Below are positions 1-5,383 of a stretch of 7,558 nucleotides of DNA, piece after piece (position 1 is the first letter of the stretch; each line of letters starts with the position of its first letter). The notes under the pieces are model-generated. The model saw only the letters and a program-made list of their open reading frames with translations. It did no database searches and had not been told where the DNA came from. A program made the position numbers and the translations under genes. Origin of the DNA: Gammaproteobacteria bacterium (GTDB lineage Bacteria; Pseudomonadota; Gammaproteobacteria; UBA9214); assembly GCA_003454335.1 (NCBI GenBank), contig DMKK01000163.1, positions 1 to 7,558 of the forward strand, given 5' to 3'.

Positions 1-114
1 AATGAAATCACATTTGACGAACAGGCCATGTGATCGCAGCTTCGCTGCCTAATATATATAACAGTCAAGAATGTAACAATAAGCTATGACTGAATAATTA
101 AGAGATGAATTCAC

Positions 115-120
115 AGGAAA
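115..120 (+). promoter_or_regulatory. Ribosome binding site for ATG 127
   Basis: AGGAAA lies six bases before ATG 127. It supports translation starting in the MKIIKKLRLF frame rather than at TTG 155. That choice is what exposes the frameshift in the PEP-CTERM gene. Confidence 0.55.
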
Positions 121-126
121 TCTATA

Positions 127-781
127 ATGAAGATAATAAAAAAATTACGTCTATTTGGGTGCTGTGTGTCTGGCGAGCGCATCTTTTAACGCCAGCGCCA
201 CCATCGTCCCCGTTTCCATCGTTGATCATGGTACTTATGTCACTGACACGGTTACAGGCTGGGATTGGCTGGATTTAACAGCAACAGTAAATATGTCATA
301 TGACTTCGTGACCGCGGCGATGGTTCCCGGTGGGCAGTTCGATGGATGGAGTTACGCGACCAGGTCTGAACTAGGGACGCTCTGGACCGCCTTCGGGGGA
401 GATGACAATTTCTATTCGGGATGGTCAGAAGAAAACAATGGACTTTTCGACGTTGTTGCCTCCTATGAGGGTGATTTAGGGTGCATCGTGCATATGTGCA
501 ACGAAGGAGAGCGGTATTCACACTGGATCACCGCAGACAGTACAACCACTGGCGAACGCTGGACATCGTCACTATTTGACTACTATCGGGGGCCCGATTA
601 TTACTCTACTTCACAAGATTACGCAAATCTCCAACAAGAATCAGTTTCTGACGACTTCGATGATGACGAGTGGGGGAGTGCGCTCTACCGCGTTTCGGCG
701 GTGCCCGTCCCCGCTGCAGTATGGCTATTCGGTTCAGGTCTTTTAGGGTTGGTCGGTATGGCAAGACGCAAAAAATCCTGA
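127..781 (+). CDS. PEP-CTERM-type exported protein, signal peptide split by a one-base frameshift
   Basis: Exported protein of unknown function with a C-terminal sorting tag. Counting from the TTG at 155 (208 aa), residues 183-208 read VPVPAAVWLFGSG, then a hydrophobic stretch and ARRKKS. This is the Pro-containing motif, membrane helix and basic end of PEP-CTERM proteins, which an exosortase cleaves for surface or exopolysaccharide delivery. The body carries a GWDWLDLT motif (35-42) and a GWSYAT motif (64-69), a pairing I recall from other PEP-CTERM proteins. One cysteine pair lies in CIVHMC. No catalytic motif is visible. The natural start appears to be ATG 127, with AGGAAA at 115-120. It encodes MKIIKKLRLFG, but that frame stops soon after at TAA. 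The hydrophobic half of the signal peptide (GAVCLASASFNASA) continues one base over, in the frame open from 155. The gene is therefore either frameshifted, started weakly at TTG 155, or affected by a sequence error. The surface-protein class is fairly sure; whether it is intact is not. Confidence 0.8.
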
Positions 782-803
782 ACGGTTACACTCCTGTCAA
801 CAG

Positions 804-828
804 CGGCGGCCCTTGGGCCGCCGTTTTT
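804..828 (+). terminator. Rho-independent terminator after the PEP-CTERM gene
   Basis: A perfect GC-rich stem, CGGCGGCC (804-811) with GGCCGCCG (816-823), has a four-base loop and is followed directly by five T. It begins 22 bases after the stop at 781. This is a textbook intrinsic terminator and makes the PEP-CTERM gene the end of its transcript. Confidence 0.9.
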
Positions 829-936
829 CATGGTGGCATGGATCCGTTATTGGCCGGACCGCCACTTTCAGACTGGTTCGATTGGAACAGCCCGCTGAAC
901 GCGCACTTCCGACCCTAACGGGAGGTATGAAGCCCG

Positions 937-1017
937 TCAAAACCCCCAAATCAACGGCACCAGCCCGACGGTTACCAGACCCACCAGCAGGGTCAAGGGC
1001 AAATGACCGGAATCCAT
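937..1017 (-). CDS. Possible 26-residue single-span membrane peptide (weak)
   Basis: On the minus strand, CAT at 1015-1017 opens an ORF of 26 codons that ends at 937-939. It starts MDSGHLPLTLLVG and runs on as an almost unbroken Leu/Val/Gly hydrophobic stretch to IWGF, enough for one membrane helix. A TGA lies immediately upstream in frame. No clear Shine-Dalgarno sequence precedes the ATG, and a chance hydrophobic frame is a real alternative. I do not recognise a family. It could also be the last piece of a decayed membrane gene. Confidence 0.15.
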   Translation of the reverse strand: MDSGHLPLTLLVGLVTVGLVPLIWGF

Positions 1018-1167
1018 TCAGGTCAGCGCGGCGTGTCAGGCAAGATTTCGGTATGAACAGGCTGGGAAGCAGTGGTAGCGATTGTTCAATGGGCATGAAT
1101 ATTAGGGAAAATAGCGTTTATTCAGCCTGTACTCCGCCAAGATCGCCCCGATTTTTGCCATAATGCG

Positions 1168-1347
1168 TTGGAATCTAGACACCCCCACCATCAGGTGGAC
1201 ACCCACGTTGATGACCGGAGTATCAACATTCAGGTGGGTGAGGTGGTGACCGTTTCTATCACCGGCACCATTCCTCTACCGTTAAATGATGACTGGACTA
1301 ACCATCCAACTGTAGAATGGTGGAAACCTCGAACTTCGCGGGTGTAG
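1168..1347 (+). CDS. Possible gene remnant running into tRNA-Gly (weak)
   Basis: A frame open from about 1098 to TAG 1345-1347 reads protein-like from about 1195 on, for example VDDRSINIQVGEVVTVSITG and later DDWTNHPTVEWWKPRTSRV. Alternating beta-strand-like residues suggest a sandwich-type fold. There is no ATG; TTG 1168 and GTG 1195 are the only starts noticed, neither with a clear ribosome binding site. The stop codon lies inside tRNA-Gly, and the tRNA's likely promoter lies inside this frame. Both points suggest a truncated remnant or a chance ORF rather than a working gene. Function unknown. Confidence 0.2.
   Translation: MESRHPHHQVDTHVDDRSINIQVGEVVTVSITGTIPLPLNDDWTNHPTVEWWKPRTSRV
1289..1318 (+). 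promoter_or_regulatory. Candidate sigma-70 promoter for tRNA-Gly
   Basis: ATGACT (1289-1294) and TAGAAT (1313-1318) are 18 bases apart and resemble -35 and -10 boxes. Transcription would begin near 1325, giving a leader of about 13 bases before the mature tRNA 5' end at 1338. The match is moderate and has not been tested. Confidence 0.4.
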
Positions 1348-1411
1348 TTCAATGGTAGAACTGGAGCTTCCCAAGCTTCAAATGACGGTTCGATCCCGTT
1401 CACCCGCTCCA
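1338..1411 (+). tRNA. tRNA-Gly, anticodon CCC
   Basis: A complete 74-base tRNA with encoded CCA. The acceptor stem GCGGGTG/CACCCGC pairs perfectly. The D arm is GTTC/GAAC. The anticodon stem GGAGC/GCTTC (one G-U pair) closes the loop TTCCCAA, so the anticodon is CCC, reading GGG. The T arm is GACGG/CCGTT around TTCGATC. The sequence closely follows E. coli glyU, tRNA-Gly(CCC). It stands alone with no neighbouring tRNA. No clear terminator hairpin follows; the next 150 bases are AT-rich. Confidence 0.97.
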
Positions 1412-1466
1412 TTCAGTATCCAGTCATTCCCCATATTTTAATTATAGGTATATAAATATATTCTTA

Positions 1467-1494
1467 TTGTATTATAAGAAAATGGTAATATACT
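1467..1494 (+). promoter_or_regulatory. Candidate sigma-70 promoter of the sulfur-globule-like gene
   Basis: TTGTAT (1467-1472) and TATACT (1489-1494) are 16 bases apart within very AT-rich DNA. Transcription would start near 1501 and leave a leader of about 70 bases before ATG 1572. The -10 box is a strong match and the -35 box a partial one. The AT-rich stretch contains other possible boxes, so the exact start is uncertain. Confidence 0.45.
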
Positions 1495-1571
1495 TATCAT
1501 CATGCTTGGGGAGGGGTTTCCAAGTGCAAATTATCAAACCTAATTTATTAATTATTCTGGAGAATATTATC

Positions 1572-2444
1572 ATGAAAAAAATTGCTATTTTGGCTTCTGC
1601 GGTTACGGTTGCTGTTGCTTCTACCGCTGCTTCTGCCTGGGGTTGGGGTGACAATGGTTACAACGACGGTTACGGGAATGGCTATGGCGACGGGTATGGT
1701 AGCGGTGATTTCGATGCCGATGCCAGTTTCGGTTTCAGCATGGGTGGAAGTGCCAGCGGTCGTGGCCGTGGTTATGGCAATGGCTACAATGGCTACCGTG
1801 GTTACAATGGTTATGGCAATGCACCTTATGGTTATGCTCCCTACGGTTATGCACCGGTTCAGCCCGCTGTTCAGATGACTGACGAAGAAAAGAAGGCCAT
1901 TGCTGACCAGCAGGCCAAGTACATGGAAGACATGCAGAAGGCACAGCAGCAGGCGCAACAGCAGGCTGCCGAGTTCTATGCCAACCAGCGTGCACCGATG
2001 ACTGACATGCACAATACCAACAGGCTGGAAGAGCGCCAGGCTCGTATAGCAGAAATGGATGCGCGTATGGAAGAGTTCAAGAAGGCTTCCGATGCGCGTC
2101 GTCTGGAAGCAGGCACTGTCCAGGCGCAGGGTGCACCGATGACTGACACGCGTGCCAAGATGCAGGAAGAGCACGACGCCCGCGTAGCAGAAATGGATGC
2201 ACGCTTTGAAGCGTTCAAGAAGGATTCGGAAGCACGTCGTCTGGAAGCAAGCGCCAATCGTGGACCGATGACAGGAATGGACGCCAACAGGCAGGCTGAG
2301 CGCCAGGCTCGTATCGCAGAAATGGACGCCCGTATGGATGAGTTCAAGAAGGCTTCCGATGCGCGTCGTCAGGAAATGGATGCTGCCTACAAAACACGTT
2401 TGCAGGAGCCTGCCACCAAGGTTGAAACTGACAAGGGTGCGTAA
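1572..2444 (+). CDS. Sulfur globule-like protein with C-terminal charged helical repeats
   Basis: Probable structural protein of the periplasmic sulfur globule envelope, 290 aa. Residues 1-22 form a signal peptide (MKKIAILASAVTV...ASA, cleavage before W23). Residues 23-95 are Gly/Tyr/Asn-rich with GYGNGYGDGYG, FGFSMGG and PYGYAPYGYAP motifs, the composition of Sgp proteins of sulfur-storing Gammaproteobacteria. Residues 102-141 are a Gln/Ala-rich helix. Residues 142-269 hold three copies of a roughly 43-residue unit: PMT, then (R/V)xAEMDAR, then FKK(A/D)S(D/E)ARR, starting at P142, P189 and P232. Small Sgp proteins such as SgpA/SgpB of Allochromatium lack such a tail as far as I recall; longer Sgp-like proteins with helical tails exist. 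ATG 1572 is chosen over 1467 because it has GGAGA eight bases upstream (1559-1563) and gives the signal peptide. The gene has its own promoter and terminator, consistent with a highly expressed single gene. The family rests on composition and motifs, since low-complexity sequence aligns poorly. Confidence 0.8.
   Translation: MKKIAILASAVTVAVASTAASAWGWGDNGYNDGYGNGYGDGYGSGDFDADASFGFSMGGSASGRGRGYGNGYNGYRGYNGYGNAPYGYAPYGYAPVQPAVQMTDEEKKAIADQQAKYMEDMQKAQQQAQQQAAEFYANQRAPMTDMHNTNRLEERQARIAEMDARMEEFKKASDARRLEAGTVQAQGAPMTDTRAKMQEEHDARVAEMDARFEAFKKDSEARRLEASANRGPMTGMDANRQAERQARIAEMDARMDEFKKASDARRQEMDAAYKTRLQEPATKVETDKGA
1995..2378 (+). repeat. Three in-frame protein repeats in the sulfur-globule-like gene
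   Basis: Coding repeats begin near 1995, 2136 and 2265 (spacing 47 and 43 codons). Each unit runs PMT, a variable charged part, AEMDAR, F-K-K, then ARR. Copies 1 and 3 share a 31-base identical run (2073-2103 and 2340-2370) and a 17-base run (2031-2047 and 2298-2314), both offset by 267 bases. Copy 2 has diverged more. The pattern is that of internal duplication with later exchange. Confidence 0.9.
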
Positions 2445-2460
2445 GCCCCGGTGACAGTCC

Positions 2461-2491
2461 TGACCGGTACTTAATGGTGCCAGTGCGGTCA
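2461..2491 (+). other. Stem-loop just upstream of the sgp-like gene terminator
   Basis: TGACCG (2461-2466) pairs with CGGTCA (2486-2491). The stem continues as TACT with AGTG (one G-U pair) after a bulged G, closing a 10-base loop. It lies 17 bases after the stop at 2444 and directly before the terminator hairpin. It may protect the mRNA 3' end or be a second termination element, but it has no T-run of its own. Confidence 0.5.
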
Positions 2492-2494
2492 GAT

Positions 2495-2528
2495 AAGGGG
2501 TGTGTGGGTAACCACATGCCCCTTTTTT
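2495..2528 (+). terminator. Rho-independent terminator of the sgp-like gene
   Basis: AAGGGG (2495-2500) pairs with CCCCTT (2519-2524). The stem continues inward as TGTGTGG/CCACATG with two G-U pairs, around the loop GTAA, and a run of six T ends at 2528. This strong intrinsic terminator separates the sgp-like transcript from the asmA operon. Confidence 0.9.
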
Positions 2529-2573
2529 GTGTGTTGTGGGTAATGTGTCGTAGAAGCGGGGTGTGTGAGTCAC

Positions 2574-2579
2574 TATACT
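2574..2579 (+). promoter_or_regulatory. Possible -10 box of the asmA operon
   Basis: TATACT lies about 50 bases before ATG 2628 in the short gap after the terminator, where a promoter for asmA is expected. No good -35 box is found 16-18 bases upstream, so the promoter would need an activator or lies elsewhere. Confidence 0.3.
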
Positions 2580-2627
2580 GTGGTGAATTTCTGGCCGGCA
2601 GGTTGATAAAACCAAAAGGAAGGACCC

Positions 2628-4775
2628 ATGGGCAAATTACTGAAATTCATTCTCTGGCTGGTCGCGCTACTGGTCGTTATCGTCGTAATTGCAGCCATTG
2701 TGTTGCCAATGGTGATCGATCCCAATGACTATAAAGGGGAGATCGCCGCAACGGTCGAGAAACAGACCGGCCGAACCTTGTCGATTGAAGGTGACCTCAC
2801 CCTGTCTGTGTTTCCATGGTTGGGTGTGGATATCGGGCCGATACAGATAAGTAATGCGGCGGGCTTTGAGGCGCCCTATATGGCACGCATGGAAGCGGTA
2901 CAGGTGCGTGTCAAGTTGCTGCCCCTGCTGCGCAAGCAGCTGGAAGTGGACACGATCAGACTGAACGGCCTGCGGCTGAATCTTGGCAAGAACAAGCAGG
3001 GAGAGACCAACTGGGCAGATATAATCGCCCGCCTTGAGAAAGAAAGTAAACAGGTGCCACAGTCGGGTGGCGATAGCGAGAAGGCCGGGAGTAAGTCGGC
3101 GGCACCTGCGCTCGACCGCCTGGTGATTGGTGGCATCGAGGTCAGTGATGCACAGTTACGCTGGGATGACCGTTCCACGGATTCTATTTATGATATCAAC
3201 GAGCTGTCATTTACGACCGGTGCCATTGTGCCGGAAGAGAGTTTCGATCTTGATCTGCGTTTCCAGTTGAATGCGACACAGCCCCCGGTTAACGGCCATT
3301 TTGAACTCAATGGCAACATACTGGTTGCTGCAGGGCTGGATGCCGTCACCATCACGGCGGCTACATTTGGCCTGAATATGAAAGGTGACAGTATCCCTGG
3401 AGGGGAGCTGACTGCGGCCATGACGACAGACGTCAAGCTGGACCTGACGGCGCAGACCTTGTCGCTGCCGGTTATCAAGCTGGAAGTTATGGGTTTGAAT
3501 ATCAGTGGCCATGTGGACGGTAAGGAGATCACGGGTGAGGATCCACGTTTTAATGGTGCCCTGACTTTCGCCGAGTTCGTGCCGCGCAAGTTGTTACAGG
3601 CGCTGGGCCAGGAAATTCCACAGACAGCTGACAGCGCCGCACTTGGCAAGGCTGACGCAACCCTGACATGGGATGTGTCCCTGCAGCATGCTGCGGCCAC
3701 CGCGCTGACACTGCACCTGGATAATTCGACGCTGGAGGGCAGTGCCCGGGTCGATTCTTTTGAAGCGCCGGCTATCACCTTCACTGCCATGCTGGACCAG
3801 TTTAATCTGGATCGTTATTTGCCCCCGGAGGCGAAGACCGATGCGGATACCAGGGACGGTGACAGCAAGGTGACAAAGACATCGACTGACGAGGATGAGG
3901 CATTGCCGCTGGATGCCTTGCGGCAGTTAAACCTGAACGGCCGTCTGAGCATAGGCCGCCTGCAGGCCTTTAACCTGCATTCGCGCGATATTGAGATACA
4001 GGTAAAGTCCAAAGACGGCGTACTGAAAATCAATCCGCTGGACGCGAATTTATATGATGGAGCGGTACAGGGCGATATTACGCTGGATGTCCGCAAGGAC
4101 ACGCCACGTTTTTCAGTGAATGAAAAGTTGACCGGTGTGCAGGCCGGGCCATTGTTAAGGGATCTGACGGGTAAGGAACAGCTGCTGGGTACCACTAATA
4201 TCAAGGCAAACCTGAATGGTGCCGGCCTGTCATCAGAACAGATACGTCAGACCTTAACTGGAACGGCGGGCTTTGAGTTTACTGATGGTGCTGTCAAGGG
4301 GGTGAACATTGCATCATTGATTCGCAGTGCCCAGGCAAAAATCAAGGGGCAGCCGGTCCCGGAGCAGACCGAACCCAATCAGACTGATTTCGCCCTCATG
4401 AAGGGTACGGCCACCATCGCCAACGGCAAGGTGAAGAATGATGATCTGTTATTAAAATCCCCCCTGTTGCGGATTACGGGTGCAGGCAAGGTCAGTTTGC
4501 CGAAAGAAACCATTGATTACACCCTGACGACCAAGTTTGTTGGCTCTCTGAAAGGGCAGGGGGGCGAGGAAATGCAGGAACTCAAGGGTGTCTCTATACC
4601 GGTGCGTGTTGGTGGCACCTTCAGCAAGCCGACCTATGTACCTGATCTCGCGGCCGTCCTGAGTGATGCTGCGAAGGCCGAGGTGGAGAAGAAAGTTGAG
4701 AAAGAGACCAAAAAACTGCAGAAGAAGCTGGGTGATGATCTGACCGACAAGCTGTTAAAGGATCTGTTTAAATAG
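2628..4775 (+). CDS. asmA: AsmA family envelope protein
   Basis: Inner-membrane-anchored periplasmic protein of the AsmA family (715 aa; E. coli AsmA is about 617). The family is linked to outer-membrane protein assembly, LPS levels and phospholipid transport between membranes. Residues 7-30 form one N-terminal membrane helix, followed by IDPNDYK, a usual AsmA opening. The beta-rich periplasmic body is broken near 401-425 by an acidic Asp/Thr-rich linker. The conserved C-terminal AsmA part follows, with NLYDGAVQGDITLD and TGTAGFEFTDGAVKGVNIAS motifs. Residues 680-715 form a Lys/Glu-rich coiled-coil-like tail, which I take as an unusual extension. ATG 2628 is supported by AGGAAGGA at 2617-2624. 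The gene is the first of a tight cluster, and its stop shares one base with the next start. asmA next to mutY-yggX matches the order I recall in Pseudomonas. The family is sure; the exact role is not, since AsmA-like paralogues are common. Confidence 0.92.
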   Translation: MGKLLKFILWLVALLVVIVVIAAIVLPMVIDPNDYKGEIAATVEKQTGRTLSIEGDLTLSVFPWLGVDIGPIQISNAAGFEAPYMARMEAVQVRVKLLPLLRKQLEVDTIRLNGLRLNLGKNKQGETNWADIIARLEKESKQVPQSGGDSEKAGSKSAAPALDRLVIGGIEVSDAQLRWDDRSTDSIYDINELSFTTGAIVPEESFDLDLRFQLNATQPPVNGHFELNGNILVAAGLDAVTITAATFGLNMKGDSIPGGELTAAMTTDVKLDLTAQTLSLPVIKLEVMGLNISGHVDGKEITGEDPRFNGALTFAEFVPRKLLQALGQEIPQTADSAALGKADATLTWDVSLQHAAATALTLHLDNSTLEGSARVDSFEAPAITFTAMLDQFNLDRYLPPEAKTDADTRDGDSKVTKTSTDEDEALPLDALRQLNLNGRLSIGRLQAFNLHSRDIEIQVKSKDGVLKINPLDANLYDGAVQGDITLDVRKDTPRFSVNEKLTGVQAGPLLRDLTGKEQLLGTTNIKANLNGAGLSSEQIRQTLTGTAGFEFTDGAVKGVNIASLIRSAQAKIKGQPVPEQTEPNQTDFALMKGTATIANGKVKNDDLLLKSPLLRITGAGKVSLPKETIDYTLTTKFVGSLKGQGGEEMQELKGVSIPVRVGGTFSKPTYVPDLAAVLSDAAKAEVEKKVEKETKKLQKKLGDDLTDKLLKDLFK

Positions 4776-5383
4776 TGTCTGTGTGTGGGTGCGCTGGCGT
4801 TTGGTTTGCGCATAAACAGTTGCATCTTTTCATGGTTCGGGGGTGCGGGGTATTCATTAGTCTGGCGTTATTTCCCTGTGTCCTGCTGGCAGGGGAAATT
4901 CTGGATTCCAGTGTCGTTCATGACGGTGCAGTGTACAGGCTGTCGATTACTGCCCGTGTGGAAGCACCGCTGGCCGTTGTGTATCAGTCAATTACCGATT
5001 TCAACAACCTTGCGGCAATTAATCCCTCCATCGAGGAGAGCCAGGTGCTTGAGTCGCAGGGAGCCGACCGGCAGCGCGTTCGCAGTGTTATCAGGGTGTG
5101 TATCCTGGTGTTTTGTAAGCGGGTGGAACAGGTGCAGGATGTTACCCTGGTGGACCAGCGCACAGTGGTGGCGACGATGGTCCCGGGGGGCGGTGATTTT
5201 CGTGCCGGTTTGGCTCGCTGGGAGTTAACGGCTGCCGGAGCCGGCACGGACATGCATTTTACCGAGGCATTTGAGCCGGACTTCTGGGTGCCGCCACTCA
5301 TCGGCCCCTGGTTGATTGAAAAAAAACTCGTCAGGGAAGTTGCCGAGACTGCTGTGTACATAGAGGGGCAAGCCGGTGAGTAG
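4775..5383 (+). CDS. Exported SRPBCC (START-like) fold protein
   Basis: Probable periplasmic or membrane-attached protein with the SRPBCC helix-grip fold (polyketide cyclase/Coq10-like), which binds hydrophobic ligands such as lipids or quinones. From GTG 4775, residues about 20-40 form a signal sequence (MVRGCGVFISLALFPC, then VLLAG). The SRPBCC domain covers about 45-195: SITARVEAPLAVVYQSITDF is the usual first strand and helix, then RWELTAAGAGTDMHF, then a C-terminal helix. No lipobox is seen. The start is uncertain. GTG 4775 overlaps the asmA stop by one base, with AAAGGA 12 bases upstream. ATG 4832 gives a cleaner signal peptide but has no ribosome binding site. The end overlaps mutY by eight bases, implying coupled translation. 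Its place after asmA hints at a lipid-related envelope role, but that is inference. Ligand unknown. Confidence 0.82.
   Translation: MSVCGCAGVWFAHKQLHLFMVRGCGVFISLALFPCVLLAGEILDSSVVHDGAVYRLSITARVEAPLAVVYQSITDFNNLAAINPSIEESQVLESQGADRQRVRSVIRVCILVFCKRVEQVQDVTLVDQRTVVATMVPGGGDFRAGLARWELTAAGAGTDMHFTEAFEPDFWVPPLIGPWLIEKKLVREVAETAVYIEGQAGE
5362..5368 (+). promoter_or_regulatory. Ribosome binding site deciding the mutY start
   Basis: AGAGGGG lies seven bases before GTG 5376 and 22 before ATG 5391, so it favours the GTG start within the end of the upstream gene. It fits translational coupling between the SRPBCC gene and mutY. Confidence 0.6.

Larger units (their letters stand above)
829..1337. other. 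About 500-base intergenic region without a convincing gene
   Basis: Between the terminator and the tRNA, reading frames open on both strands at 797-1163 overlap each other, lack good ribosome binding sites and have low-complexity Arg/Pro-rich or Ser/Gly-rich translations. I read them as non-coding. Two weak candidates are listed separately: a 26-codon hydrophobic minus-strand ORF (937-1017) and a plus-strand frame ending inside the tRNA (1168-1347). Hairpins occur at 1185-1198 and 1200-1240. The region may hold gene remnants. Confidence 0.5.

Noticed and set aside
797..1163. Overlapping ORFs on both strands after the first terminator (797-1096 minus, 813-1163 plus)
   Set aside because: Both start in or near the terminator, lack ribosome binding sites, overlap each other and have unremarkable compositions. 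No family motif is seen.
1338..1411. tRNA-Gly as an attachment site of an integrated element
   Set aside because: No integrase gene and no second copy of the tRNA 3' end appear in the window, so there is no support for an island here.
1230..1412. Minus-strand ORF with an NGIEPSFEAWEAPVLPLNYTR stretch
   Set aside because: This is the familiar false protein produced by translating a tRNA gene antisense; the tRNA-Gly at 1338-1411 explains it.
1467..1571. Upstream extension of the sgp-like gene to ATG 1467
   Set aside because: It would bury the signal peptide behind 35 residues encoded by AT-rich promoter DNA; ATG 1572 has a proper ribosome binding site.
1995..2378. Regularly spaced repeats as a possible CRISPR array
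   Set aside because: The repeats are in-frame coding units of about 43 codons with codon-level variation, not short identical repeats with unique spacers.
1548..2615. Long minus-strand ORF (355 codons) opposite the sgp-like gene
   Set aside because: It is the mirror of a repetitive, biased coding sequence. The plus strand has the signal peptide, ribosome binding site, terminator and meaningful repeats, while the antisense translation is low-complexity His/Thr/Leu sequence.
3188..3790. Minus-strand ORFs within asmA, mutY and rmlA
   Set aside because: They lie opposite confidently identified genes, have no recognisable domains and are typical shadows of GC-rich coding sequence.
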